A stretch of 64,000 nt of DNA, from NCBI RefSeq assembly GCF_003850345.1, contig NZ_CP027707.1:4464001-4528000 (forward strand), read 5' to 3'. The stretch is from Pseudomonas chlororaphis subsp. piscium. Its GTDB lineage: Bacteria; Pseudomonadota; Gammaproteobacteria; Pseudomonadales; Pseudomonadaceae. The notes below the pieces were generated by a model. The model ran no database searches. It was given only the letters and a program-made list of their open reading frames with translations, and had not been told where the DNA came from. A program made the position numbers and the translations under genes. Below, piece by piece: positions 16,505 through 26,016 of the stretch; the first letter of the stretch is position 1; each line of letters starts with the position of its first letter.

Positions 16505-16540
16505 ACAAAAAAGCCCTGAACGGTCAGGGCTTTTTTGTGG
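16505..16540. terminator. Bidirectional intrinsic terminator
   Basis: The stem AAGCCCTGA / TCAGGGCTT with loop ACGG is flanked by A6 on the left and T6 on the right, so it has a U-tract in both directions. On the minus strand it ends the small lipoprotein gene about 70 bases downstream of its stop. No plus-strand gene ends here. Confidence 0.85.
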
Positions 16541-16610
16541 GTGGGATCGCGCGACTCAACGGCAGCGGGCCGTCACTTTGACAAGCCCTTCACGCAAGAC
16601 ATGAAGCGGT

Positions 16611-16946
16611 CTACAGGCAATCATGCACGGCCTTTTTCAGCATGGCAGACTTGGCCCAGGGTGTTCCCTGGTAGAGCGAGACCAGGCTGCCATTCTTCGA
16701 CTTCACCACTTCCACGACCTCATCCGACGCCAGGCTGCCAGGAGCGGTGATCCGATAGCCATTGGAGATATCGGTCTGAATGGTCCTGGGCGTCTCCCGC
16801 TGCCAGACCGGCAAGACACACTGCGCATAGTCTTTCGGCGTTTTGCCAGTCAGCTCACTGACATTCGGCTTGCCCGGTGCCAAAGCCGTGGGTAACGAAC
16901 ACCCGGCCAACAGTCCCATCAGCGACGCCCCTAGCCAAACTCGCAT
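16611..16946 (-). CDS. Small predicted lipoprotein, function unknown
   Basis: This 111-residue protein has a lipoprotein signal: MRVWLGASLMGLLAGC, with lipobox L-A-G-C at 13-16, so the mature protein should be lipid-anchored. Residue 17 is serine, not aspartate, which favours outer-membrane sorting. The mature part holds two further cysteines (QCVLPVW and the penultimate residue, HDCL) that could form a disulphide. I do not recognise a named family beyond small pseudomonad lipoproteins of this layout. It is transcribed alone and has a strong terminator downstream. Confidence 0.7.
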   Translation of the reverse strand: MRVWLGASLMGLLAGCSLPTALAPGKPNVSELTGKTPKDYAQCVLPVWQRETPRTIQTDISNGYRITAPGSLASDEVVEVVKSKNGSLVSLYQGTPWAKSAMLKKAVHDCL

Positions 16947-17361
16947 ATGTCTTCCTCATCCCTAAAAAATCGAGAAATGTATCATTTACCCGCGCCGATC
17001 GTTAGCAGCACTTGCCTCTTTCGCCGAACGGTATCGCCGAGCCGCGATCATCCCCTGATATCTGTCAAAAAAACGTTAACGCCATCACGTCCCCGAACAG
17101 GCAAATAACAGTTTGTCCGCGTCGACCTCGATTGGCGGAAAGTTCCTGCTACCTGTCGTCTGCGCACCTTCCTGCACCCTGGTTCATGACACCTGTTGAG
17201 GACGATTTCAGCCGGGACGCCATAGATGCAGGAAGATGCTGCGAGGCATTTGAGGAGCAAACTGCGACTGTTCCTACAGTTCTGATAAGCGGTGCAAGCC
17301 AACGCGCCCTTTTGGGAATATCTTGGATCGCCAGCACCCCCAAAGCCCAAAGGACGCGGCG
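16947..17361. other. Intergenic region between divergent small genes
   Basis: About 415 bases separate the divergently oriented lipoprotein gene and the DUF6555-like gene. Frames open on both strands here (17012-17365 plus, 17048-17350 and 17149-17535 minus), but they overlap each other, lack ribosome sites and read like random translation. Promoters for both flanking genes must lie here. I see no clear -35/-10 pair and no repeat. Confidence 0.45.
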
Positions 17362-17598
17362 ATGAACAGCATCAAGACTTTCGAGATTCGCTATTGTTTC
17401 GCAGGTTCGCAAAGGACCTTCACTTACCAGGGAGCACGATTGAGCGACAGCGACACCTGGTATCTGGCCTTCCTGCATTCCGGGTGCCTGATTACCCACG
17501 ACACCCCCTGCGGCGGGACCTACCGCACCATGCAAAGATTCGCGGAGAGCAGCGGCGTCACGTTGGCGAAATGGAGAGAGCTGTCTGAAAAGACCTAG
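17362..17598 (+). CDS. Small DUF6555-like protein
   Basis: This is a 78-residue cytoplasmic protein without signal or membrane segment. The pattern I see is KTFEIRYCFAG, FTYQGARLSD, then WYLAFLHSG, CGGTYRTMQRFAE and a closing AKWRELSE. It resembles the short pseudomonad-restricted DUF6555 group as I remember it. The start at 17362 has AGGA seven bases upstream; a longer in-frame start at 17323 has no such site. Function is unknown. It is convergent with the DUF1652 gene. Confidence 0.6.
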   Translation: MNSIKTFEIRYCFAGSQRTFTYQGARLSDSDTWYLAFLHSGCLITHDTPCGGTYRTMQRFAESSGVTLAKWRELSEKT

Positions 17599-17681
17599 CC
17601 CTGCCTCCCCCGCACAGCTCAGCCGTCCGACACTCGCGCAAGGAAGCGCTCAACCTGTCCAATGATCCACTTGCACAACAG

Positions 17682-17930
17682 CTAGAAACCGCCGGCAAAT
17701 GCCCGACGCCCCGCCCTGATTTCAGTCCGCAACTCACCGACAAAATTGGCCGCCGCCCGAACACTGGTGAGATGCTCGGTCGAGACCCCGGTAATGAACA
17801 GATCGATCCGCCCGCTTTGCGGCTCGAAAACCTTGATCGCCAGGGAGCCGTCGAGGTTGACGCTGCAGGTGCAGGAAAGCGGCAGGAAACCGGACTCCAG
17901 GATCTGGCAAAGCTCGTCCATCGAGAGCAT
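17682..17930 (-). CDS. DUF1652 domain-containing protein
   Basis: This 82-residue protein begins MLSMDELCQILESGFLPL. The start is set by a strong AAGGAGG eight bases upstream of the ATG at 17930; the frame stays open further up to 18002, but that part is not family-like. The core (SCTCSVN, GSLAIKVFEP, GRIDLFITGVS, HLTSVRAAANFVGELR) matches DUF1652, which is common and often multi-copy in Pseudomonas. Function is unknown. No export signal is present. Confidence 0.75.
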   Translation of the reverse strand: MLSMDELCQILESGFLPLSCTCSVNLDGSLAIKVFEPQSGRIDLFITGVSTEHLTSVRAAANFVGELRTEIRAGRRAFAGGF

Positions 17931-18212
17931 GGGAAATTCCTCCTTGGCGGGACCACTTGGAGAGAGTGCCCCTTGAGAATAGGTCACAAGAACGCAGCTC
18001 ATACCAAGGCATTCACTGGAAAGTGTTACCCAGCCCGCATTTTTGCCAGGCCAATCCGCTCAGTGGCACGCTGCGAGCACGATCCTGACCTTCAGTCGCG
18101 GCAGCGTCGGCCGAGCGCATTTTGACGCTGGACCGGCCAGGCGCTATGGTCGCTGGGCTTGCGCACCTTGCCAACCCGAAACGACTTCCTCCAACTCCAT
18201 CCAGGATCGACG

Positions 18213-18545
18213 ATGGCCACACCCGAACACCCGCATGAAGTGGCCCTGCAGAAGTTTCTCGCGGCGCGCCCGGAGCTTCGTGAAGCACTCGATCACCTCA
18301 ACCCCCTGGCCGCCCAGGCCAGGGGCGAAACCCAGGAACAATACCGTGCGGAGCGGCTGCACGAAGCCTTCGAGGCCGAGGCGGAACGTCAGGGCCTGTT
18401 TGCCTGGGAACTGAGCCTGCAACTGACCGCGCAGAGCACGGAAGAATTCGCCGCGCGGCGGCTCGAAGTGCACCGGGAAGTGGCGGAAATGGCCGACATG
18501 CCCTGGGCCGAGTATTGCGAGCTACACGGCCTGCCACGCGATTGA
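18213..18545 (+). CDS. DUF6388-like small protein
   Basis: This 110-residue, strongly acidic, helical protein starts at 18213 with AGGA about six bases upstream. The sequence is rich in Glu and Ala (QYRAERLHEAFEAEAERQG, then FAWELSLQLTA) and ends WAEYCELHGLPRD. I associate this pattern with the pseudomonad DUF6388 group, from memory. No catalytic motif is visible. It lies 51 bases before the YoaK-type gene and could be cotranscribed with it. Confidence 0.65.
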   Translation: MATPEHPHEVALQKFLAARPELREALDHLNPLAAQARGETQEQYRAERLHEAFEAEAERQGLFAWELSLQLTAQSTEEFAARRLEVHREVAEMADMPWAEYCELHGLPRD

Positions 18546-18582
18546 GCACAGCTCGGGCCTTCGATAAAGGATCACTGTCACC

Positions 18583-18597
18583 ATGAGTCAACGCTGA
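18583..18597 (+). other. Four-codon mini-ORF overlapping the start of the YoaK-type gene
   Basis: ATG at 18583 encodes MSQR and stops at TGA 18595-18597, which shares its last base with the ATG of the next gene (TGATG). AAGGA lies 11 bases before the mini-ORF, while the main ATG has no Shine-Dalgarno of its own. Reinitiation after the mini-ORF is a plausible way to start the main gene. Confidence 0.3.
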
Positions 18598-19301
18598 TGT
18601 TGCCCTCTTCCACCAGCCTCCGAACTAACCCGGGCCTGCTGCGCCGCGAGAAATGGCGCGGCCGCATAGGCTTGTGCCTGGTAGCCAGCCTGTCGGTGCT
18701 GGCCGGCATGACCGACGCCATCGGCTTCATGGCCACCGGGGACTTCGTGTCCTTCATGAGCGGCAACACCACGCGCCTGGCCGTCGCCATCAGCGATGCC
18801 GACCTCGCCCTGAGCCTGCATCTGGTGCTGCTGGTGGCCACCTTCATCGCCGGCAACGCCCTGGGCATAGTCGTCAGCCGCTTTGGCGGCCGCCGGGCCT
18901 TGCCGCTGCTGCTGTGCATTGCCACGCTGCTGTGCGCAGCGGCCGCCTGGCCGTTTGAACAACGGCTACCGGCCGTGCTGGCGGCGATCATCTCCATGGG
19001 CATGCTCAATGCCGCCGTCGAGGAAGTGAACGGGCTTCCCGTGGGCCTGACCTATGTTACCGGCGCCCTGTCACGCTTTGGCCGCGGCCTGGGCCGCTGG
19101 ATGCTCGGCGAGCGGCGCAATGGCTGGCGCATCCAGCTGGTGCCCTGGAGCGGCATGTTCGCCGGGGCCGTGCTGGGCGCCGTTCTGGAGCAGCATCTCG
19201 GCCTCGCGGCACTGTTCGTCAGCGGCCTGCTGTCGGCGCTGCTGGGGCTGTTGTCGCTGAAGATCCCCCATCGCTGGCAACTGGGCTATATGCCGCGCTA
19301 A
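18597..19301 (+). CDS. YoaK family (DUF1275) inner-membrane protein
   Basis: This 234-residue protein has about six hydrophobic helices: roughly 26-48, 72-94, 99-115, 121-140, 182-200 and 204-220. Family features include SVLAGMTDAIGF in helix 1, FVSFMSGNTTRLA after it and a TYVTGALSRFGRG loop. DUF1275 proteins are widespread small permease-like proteins of unknown substrate. The start is uncertain because the annotated ATG lacks a ribosome site. Some N-terminal residues (roughly 1-22, polar and basic) would be cytoplasmic. It is followed 64 bases later by the tus operon. Confidence 0.8.
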   Translation: MLPSSTSLRTNPGLLRREKWRGRIGLCLVASLSVLAGMTDAIGFMATGDFVSFMSGNTTRLAVAISDADLALSLHLVLLVATFIAGNALGIVVSRFGGRRALPLLLCIATLLCAAAAWPFEQRLPAVLAAIISMGMLNAAVEEVNGLPVGLTYVTGALSRFGRGLGRWMLGERRNGWRIQLVPWSGMFAGAVLGAVLEQHLGLAALFVSGLLSALLGLLSLKIPHRWQLGYMPR

Positions 19302-19365
19302 AGCCACTTCGCCGGGCCCGGCATAAAGCTTTATCATGGCCCCAGGTTTGCAGACAGAGTTCTTC

Positions 19366-19758
19366 ATGAAGTTCGCCATTGCCCTTTTTTCCGCCGCTCA
19401 CGCGCCCTCCTCGCGCCGCGCCCTGGCATTCGCCCAGGCGGCGCTGGCCGGAGGCCACGAGATCGTGCGGCTGTTTTTCTATCAGGATGGCGTGTACAGC
19501 GCATCGGACAACATCGTCACCCCGCAGGACGAACTGGACCTGCCCGCGCAATGGCGCAGCTTCGTCAGCGAGCACCAGCTCGATGGCGTGGTGTGCATTG
19601 CCGCGGCCCTGCGCCGCGGGGTGTTGGACCAGGAGGAAGCCGCGCGCTACCAGCGCCCGGCCGTCAACCTGAGCGCACCCTGGGAGCTTTCCGGGCTCGG
19701 CCAGTTGCACGACGCCGTACAGGCGGCCGACCGCCTGATCTGTTTTGGAGGGCCATGA
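19366..19758 (+). CDS. tusD: Sulfurtransferase complex subunit TusD
   Basis: This 130-residue DsrE-fold protein opens a run of four tus genes. TusBCD accepts persulfide sulfur from TusA and passes it to TusE, which delivers it to MnmA for 2-thiolation of the tRNA wobble uridine. The conserved active cysteine is C77 in VVCIAAALRRGV, and RRALAFAQAALAGGHEI matches the family N-terminal helix. I chose the ATG at 19366 (MKFAIALFS) because it begins the first strand of the fold. The partner MnmA is encoded at 41.6 kb in this same window. Confidence 0.9.
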   Translation: MKFAIALFSAAHAPSSRRALAFAQAALAGGHEIVRLFFYQDGVYSASDNIVTPQDELDLPAQWRSFVSEHQLDGVVCIAAALRRGVLDQEEAARYQRPAVNLSAPWELSGLGQLHDAVQAADRLICFGGP

Positions 19759-19761
19759 AAC

Positions 19762-20124
19762 ATGGCGCAATCCCTGCTGATTATCAGCCGCCAGGCACCC
19801 TGGTCCGGTCCCGGCGCCCGCGAAGCCCTGGATATCGTGCTGGCCGGCGGCGCTTTCGATTTGCCGATCGGCCTGCTGTTTCTCGACGACGGCGTGTTTC
19901 AGCTGGCCCCCGGGCAGCAAGCCGCTGCCGTGCAGCAAAAAGACCTCAGCGCCAATCTGCAGGCGCTGTCTCTGTTTGGTGTGGAGCAGGTGTTCGCCTG
20001 TGGCGCCAGCGTGGCGGAACGCGGCCTCGACCCGGCCGCGCTGAACCTGGACGAGGTGCAGGTCCTGGCCCCGGCCGAACTCGGCGCACTCATTGACCGT
20101 TTTGACCAGGTGATCACCCTCTGA
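19762..20124 (+). CDS. tusC: Sulfurtransferase complex subunit TusC
   Basis: This 120-residue member of the DsrE/F fold has LLIISRQAPWSG at the N-terminus and a GVEQVFACGASVAERGL segment. It forms the TusB2C2D2 hexamer with its neighbours. It starts three bases after the tusD stop, and its own stop overlaps the tusB start. TusC has no catalytic persulfide role in E. coli, and I see no strict cysteine requirement here. Confidence 0.9.
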   Translation: MAQSLLIISRQAPWSGPGAREALDIVLAGGAFDLPIGLLFLDDGVFQLAPGQQAAAVQQKDLSANLQALSLFGVEQVFACGASVAERGLDPAALNLDEVQVLAPAELGALIDRFDQVITL

Positions 20125-20423
20125 TGTCGACCTTGCACGTGCTGTCCCACTCGCCCTTCACCGACTCCCGGCTGACCAGTTGCCTGCGCCTGCTCGGCCC
20201 GCAGGATGCCATCCTCCTGTGTGGCGATGCGGTATACGCCCTGCAACCTGGCAGCGCGCCACTGGCGGCCCTGCAGGCACGCGGCGAGGCGCTGGCGCTC
20301 TACGTCCTGGCGGAAGACCACCAGGCCCGCGGCCTGGAAGTTCCGGCCTGGGCCACCAGTGTCGACTACCCAGCATTCGTCGCCCTGTCGATCCACTACG
20401 ACAAGGTCAACAGCTGGTTATGA
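20124..20423 (+). CDS. tusB: Sulfurtransferase complex subunit TusB
   Basis: This 99-residue DsrH-type protein has the family opening STLHVLSHSPF and the LLGPQDAILLCGDAVYAL core. It closes with VDYPAFVALSIHYDKVNSW. It is the third subunit of the TusBCD hexamer. Its ATG shares one base with the tusC stop (TGATG) and its stop overlaps the tusE start by 4 bases, so translation of the run is coupled. Confidence 0.9.
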   Translation: MSTLHVLSHSPFTDSRLTSCLRLLGPQDAILLCGDAVYALQPGSAPLAALQARGEALALYVLAEDHQARGLEVPAWATSVDYPAFVALSIHYDKVNSWL

Positions 20424-20755
20424 ACGCACTGACTGTCGGTGAACGCGCCATCGCCCTGGACAAGGACGGCTACCTGGTGGAACTGGGCGACTGGTCCAGC
20501 GAGGTGGCCGACGCCCTGGCCGCGGCGGAACAGATCGAACTGACCCCCGAGCACTGGGAAATCCTCGAGCTGCTGCGCGGCTTCTATCAAGAGTTCCAGT
20601 TGTCGCCCGCGACCCGTCCCCTGATCAAGTACACCGCCTTGAAGCTGGGCCCGGACAAGGGCAACAGCCTGCACCTGAACCGACTGTTCAAAGGCACTCC
20701 CGCCAAACTTGCCGCCAAGCTGGCGGGCCTGCCCAAGCCGACCAATTGCCTATGA
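20420..20755 (+). CDS. tusE: Sulfur relay protein TusE (DsrC family)
   Basis: This 111-residue protein ends PTNCL, with the family's essential penultimate cysteine at C110 on the flexible C-terminal arm. Other conserved parts are DKDGYLVEL-DWS, LTPEHWEILELLR and the YQEFQLSPATRPLIKY region. TusE takes persulfide from TusD and hands it to MnmA. The ATG at 20420 overlaps the tusB stop; an upstream extension of the frame is not family-like. It overlaps the next gene by ATGA. Confidence 0.92.
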   Translation: MNALTVGERAIALDKDGYLVELGDWSSEVADALAAAEQIELTPEHWEILELLRGFYQEFQLSPATRPLIKYTALKLGPDKGNSLHLNRLFKGTPAKLAAKLAGLPKPTNCL

Positions 20756-21753
20756 CCGATTTCGCCCCGCTGACCACCGAAACGCCCGCCGAGCATCCTT
20801 TCGCGCAGTTCGTGCGCATTCTCGGCAAAGGCAAACGCGGTGCCCGCAGCCTCACCCGTGAAGAAGCCCGTGAAGCCATGGGCATGCTGCTCGACGACAA
20901 GGTCGAGGATACCCAGCTCGGCGCCTTCCTGATGCTGTTGCGGCACAAGGAAGAAAGCCCCGAAGAACTGGCGGGCTTTACCGAAGCCCTGCGCCAGCGC
21001 CTGCAGACGCCGCCGATCAAGGTCGACCTGGACTGGCCCAGCTACGCCGGCAAAAAGCGCCACCTGCCCTGGTTCCTGCTGGCCGCCAAGTGCCTGGCGC
21101 AGAACGGCGTGCGCATCCTGCTGCACGGCGGTGGCGCCCATACCGCCGGCCGGCTGTACACCGAGCAATTGCTGGAGCAGTTGCAGATCCCGCTGTGCCG
21201 CGACTGGCAGGCGGTCGGTACCGCGCTGGACCAGGGCAACCTGGCCTTCATCCCCTTGGGCGACTGGGCGCCCCAGCTGCAACGCATGATCGACCTGCGC
21301 AACACCCTGGGCCTGCGCTCGCCGATCCACTCCCTGGCGCGCATCCTCAACCCGCTGGGCGCGCGCTGTGGCCTGCAAAGCATCTTCCACCCCGGCTATC
21401 AGGGCGTGCACCGCGATGCCAGCGGCCTGCTGGGGGACAACGTCATCGTGATCAAGGGCGACGGCGGTGAAATCGAGATCAACCCGGACAGCGCCAGCCA
21501 CCTGTACGGCACCACCGGCGGCGTCAGCTGGGATGAGGAATGGCCGGCGCTGTCCGAGCAGCGTCATGTAAAACCGGCCAGCCTCGACCCCGAGCACCTG
21601 AAAGCCGTCTGGCGCGGCGACGTGCAGGACAGCTACCCGCAACTGGCGCTGATCGCCACCATGGCCCTGGCCCTGCGCGGGCTCGGCATGCCCCGGGAAC
21701 AGGCGTTCGAGCAGGCTCGGCAATACTGGGATGCTCGCGACAGATCGATTTAG
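20752..21753 (+). CDS. ybiB: TrpD2/YbiB-like glycosyl transferase family protein
   Basis: This 333-residue protein is related to anthranilate phosphoribosyltransferase TrpD, with helical N-domain elements (REEAREAMGMLLDDKVEDTQLGA split over residues 38-60). The phosphate-binding GTGGTHS-type loop of true TrpD appears altered to LHGGGAHTAGR. E. coli YbiB is a LexA-regulated, nucleic-acid-binding homologue without TrpD activity, so a tryptophan role is unlikely. The ATG at 20752 overlaps tusE by 4 bases; an upstream TTG in the same frame is less likely. Why it travels with tus genes is not evident from sequence. Confidence 0.78.
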   Translation: MTDFAPLTTETPAEHPFAQFVRILGKGKRGARSLTREEAREAMGMLLDDKVEDTQLGAFLMLLRHKEESPEELAGFTEALRQRLQTPPIKVDLDWPSYAGKKRHLPWFLLAAKCLAQNGVRILLHGGGAHTAGRLYTEQLLEQLQIPLCRDWQAVGTALDQGNLAFIPLGDWAPQLQRMIDLRNTLGLRSPIHSLARILNPLGARCGLQSIFHPGYQGVHRDASGLLGDNVIVIKGDGGEIEINPDSASHLYGTTGGVSWDEEWPALSEQRHVKPASLDPEHLKAVWRGDVQDSYPQLALIATMALALRGLGMPREQAFEQARQYWDARDRSI

Positions 21754-21784
21754 CCGATCATAACTGCCCGACTTTTGCGTAATT

Positions 21785-21842
21785 AGTTCGAACTCCTCGG
21801 ATTAAACTGCACGCCAATGCACACTGACCGAGGAGTTTTTTC
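21785..21842 (+). promoter_or_regulatory. Hairpin with T-tract that overlaps the ribosome binding site of the next gene
   Basis: AACTCCTCGG (21791-21800) pairs perfectly with CCGAGGAGTT (21828-21837) around a 27-base loop holding an inner TGCA/TGCA stem. A run of T follows directly, so the element has the form of an intrinsic terminator. Its right arm contains GAGGAG, the Shine-Dalgarno of the gene starting at 21843. A 10-base palindrome, AGTTCGAACT, overlaps the left end (21785-21794) and could be an operator. Confidence 0.5.
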
Positions 21843-22850
21843 ATGGGCCTGCTGATTGAAGGACGCTGGCACGACCAGTGGTACGAAAGCAGCAAAGACG
21901 GCGCCTTCCTGCGCGAACAGGCGCAACGCCGCAACTGGGTGACCGCTGACGGCAAGCCGGGCCCAAGCGGCGAAGGCGGCTTCCGCGCGGAAGCCGGGCG
22001 TTATCACCTGTACGTTTCCCTCGCCTGCCCCTGGGCGCACCGCACGCTGATCCTACGCAAGCTCAAGGGCCTGGAAAGCCTGGTCGACGTGTCGGTGGTC
22101 AGCTGGCTGATGCTGGAACAAGGCTGGACTTTCGACCGGGCCCTGGGCTCCAGCGGCGACAAGCTGGATCACCTGGATTTCCTGCACCAACGCTACACCG
22201 CCGATACCCGCGACTACACCGGCCGCGTCACCGTACCCGTGCTCTGGGACAAACAGCAAAAACGCATCGTCAGCAACGAATCGGCGGAAATCATCCGCAT
22301 GTTCAACAGCGCCTTCGATAACCTGAGCGGCAACGGCCTGGACTTCTACCCGGAGCCGCTACGCCGCGAAATCGACGAACTGAACGCGCGCATCTATCCG
22401 GCGGTGAACAATGGCGTCTATCGCGCCGGCTTCGCCACTTCGCAGCAAGCCTATGAAGCGGCCTTCGACGATGTGTTCGCCGAACTCGACTGGCTGGAAC
22501 AGCGCCTGGGCAGCAAACGCTACCTGGCCGGCGAATACCTGACGGAAGCGGACATCCGCCTGTTCACCACGCTGATCCGCTTCGACGCGGTGTATTACGG
22601 TCACTTCAAGTGCAACCTGCGGCGGATCGCCGATTATCCGAACCTGTCGAACTGGCTGCGGGAGCTGTATCAGTGGCCAGGGATCGCCGAGACCGTGGAC
22701 TTCACCCATATCAAGGGGCACTACTACGCCAGCCACCGCACCATCAATCCGACCGGCGTCGTGCCGAAAGGGCCGGCGCAGGACTTCGATGCGGCGCATG
22801 ATCGCGAGCGTTTGAGCGGGCGTGGGGTTTGGCAAGGCAACAAGAAATAA
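21843..22850 (+). CDS. yqjG: Glutathionyl-hydroquinone reductase (Xi-class glutathione transferase)
   Basis: This 335-residue protein has the Xi-class active site C62 in SLACPWAHRTL. These enzymes remove glutathione from glutathionyl-hydroquinones, recycling conjugates formed from quinones in the cytoplasm. The N-domain runs to about 150 (with SNESAEIIRMFN), and the helical C-domain follows (AGEYLTEADIRLFTTLIRFD, residues about 223-242). The C-terminal GHYYASHRTINPTG segment is also typical. Length is normal. The ATG follows GAGGAG embedded in a terminator-like hairpin, which suggests control by attenuation or Shine-Dalgarno masking, though this is inference. It is convergent with cysG across a REPIN. 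Confidence 0.9.
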   Translation: MGLLIEGRWHDQWYESSKDGAFLREQAQRRNWVTADGKPGPSGEGGFRAEAGRYHLYVSLACPWAHRTLILRKLKGLESLVDVSVVSWLMLEQGWTFDRALGSSGDKLDHLDFLHQRYTADTRDYTGRVTVPVLWDKQQKRIVSNESAEIIRMFNSAFDNLSGNGLDFYPEPLRREIDELNARIYPAVNNGVYRAGFATSQQAYEAAFDDVFAELDWLEQRLGSKRYLAGEYLTEADIRLFTTLIRFDAVYYGHFKCNLRRIADYPNLSNWLRELYQWPGIAETVDFTHIKGHYYASHRTINPTGVVPKGPAQDFDAAHDRERLSGRGVWQGNKK

Positions 22851-22880
22851 CTCAGGAGAGCGATTGCTCTTGAGATCGCT

Positions 22881-22944
22881 ATCGCGGGCAAGCCTCGCTC
22901 CTACAGAAGCACAATTGTCTGTAGGAGCGAGGCTTGCCCGCGAT
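22881..22944. repeat. Perfect REPIN palindrome between convergent genes
   Basis: Two perfectly complementary 26-base arms (22881-22906 and 22919-22944) flank a 12-base spacer. Each arm holds the GCGGGCAAGCCTCGCTCCTAC core and its inverse. It lies between the convergent yqjG and cysG genes, with the right arm ending six bases before the cysG stop. It could stop transcription from both sides or protect mRNA ends. Confidence 0.9.
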
Positions 22945-22949
22945 GCTTT

Positions 22950-24344
22950 TCAGACCTGCGACTGCGCGCCTTCGAACCAGGCGAGCTTCTCGCGAAGCTG
23001 CACCACTTCGCCGACTATCACCAGGGTCGGCGCATGCACTTCATGCTCCGCCACCAGCTTCGGCAGATCCGCCAGGGTACCGGTGAACACTCGCTGGTTG
23101 GAGGTCGTGCCCTGCTGGATCAAGGCTGCCGGCGTATCCGCCGAGCGACCATGCTGGATCAGTTGCTCGCAAATCACCGGCAAGCCCACCAGGCCCATGT
23201 AGAACACCAGGGTCTGCGCAGGCGCGACCAGGTCGGCCCAAGGCAGATCGGTGGTGCCATCTTTCAGGTGCCCGGTAACGAAACGCACGGACTGCGCATA
23301 GTCACGGTGGGTCAGCGGAATCCCGGCATAGGCCGCGCAGCCGCTGGCCGCGGTAATCCCCGGCACTACCTGGAACGGAATGCCATGGGCCGCCAGCTCT
23401 TCGATCTCTTCGCCGCCACGGCCGAAGATGAACGGATCACCGCCCTTCAGACGCAGCACGCGCTTGCCCTGTTTGGCCAGGTCCACCAGTTGCTGGTTGA
23501 TCTGCTCCTGGGGCAGGGCGTGATCAGCGCGGCGCTTGCCAACATACACCCGCTCGGCATCGCGCCGGCACAGCTCGAGAATCGCCGGTGCCACCAGGCG
23601 GTCGTAGAGCACCACGTCAGCTTGCTGCATCAGGCGCAGGGCACGGAAGGTCAGCAGGTCTGGATCGCCCGGCCCGGCTCCCACCAGATACACCTCACCC
23701 GGCGCATGGGGCGCTTCGCCGGCGATCTTGGCCTGTAGCAAGCGCTCGGCCTCATCGCCCTGCCCGGCCAGCTGCCGGTCGGCGATCGGTCCCTGAAATA
23801 CGTCTTCCCAGAAAGCACGACGCTGCTGCACATCCGGAAACAGGCCTTTGACCTGATTGCGAAAACGCGCGGCCAGGCCGGCCAGTTGACCGTAGGTCGA
23901 GGGAATCCAGGTTTCCAGCTTGGCCCGGATCAGGCGCGCCAGCACCGGCGCATCGCCGCCGCTGGAGACGGCGATCACCAGTGGCGAACGGTCGACGATC
24001 GCCGGGAAGATCACGCTGCACAGGGCCGGCGCGTCCACCACATTGACCGGCGCACAGCGCCGATGAGCATCGGCAGAGACCTGGGCATTGAGCGGTTCGT
24101 CGTCGGTGGCGGCGATGATCAGCACGCAGCCGTCCAGGTCCGCCTCGACATAACCGCGCAACAGGCACTCGCCACCACTGGCCGTGACCAGCTCGCGCAA
24201 CTGTGGCTCCACTTCAGGTGCAACTACCCGCAGCAGCGCACCGGCGTCGGCCAGCAGGCGGGATTTGCGCAAGGCAATCTCCCCGCCGCCGACCACCAAC
24301 ACACGACTGCCGCGCAGGTTATGAAACAGCGGCAGAAATTCCAT
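22950..24344 (-). CDS. cysG: Siroheme synthase CysG (trifunctional)
   Basis: This 464-residue fusion makes siroheme, the cofactor of sulfite and nitrite reductases, from uroporphyrinogen III. The N-terminal part (about 1-200) is the NAD-dependent precorrin-2 dehydrogenase/ferrochelatase ([26 protein letters not shown]). The C-terminal part (about 215-460) is the SAM-dependent methyltransferase ([44 protein letters not shown]). Length equals the family norm. The ATG follows the serS stop with no gap (TAA-ATG), so it is the last gene of the ftsK-to-cysG strand. A REPIN follows. Confidence 0.95.
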   Translation of the reverse strand: MEFLPLFHNLRGSRVLVVGGGEIALRKSRLLADAGALLRVVAPEVEPQLRELVTASGGECLLRGYVEADLDGCVLIIAATDDEPLNAQVSADAHRRCAPVNVVDAPALCSVIFPAIVDRSPLVIAVSSGGDAPVLARLIRAKLETWIPSTYGQLAGLAARFRNQVKGLFPDVQQRRAFWEDVFQGPIADRQLAGQGDEAERLLQAKIAGEAPHAPGEVYLVGAGPGDPDLLTFRALRLMQQADVVLYDRLVAPAILELCRRDAERVYVGKRRADHALPQEQINQQLVDLAKQGKRVLRLKGGDPFIFGRGGEEIEELAAHGIPFQVVPGITAASGCAAYAGIPLTHRDYAQSVRFVTGHLKDGTTDLPWADLVAPAQTLVFYMGLVGLPVICEQLIQHGRSADTPAALIQQGTTSNQRVFTGTLADLPKLVAEHEVHAPTLVIVGEVVQLREKLAWFEGAQSQV

Positions 24345-26012
<1,668 letters not shown>

Positions 26013-26016
<4 letters not shown>

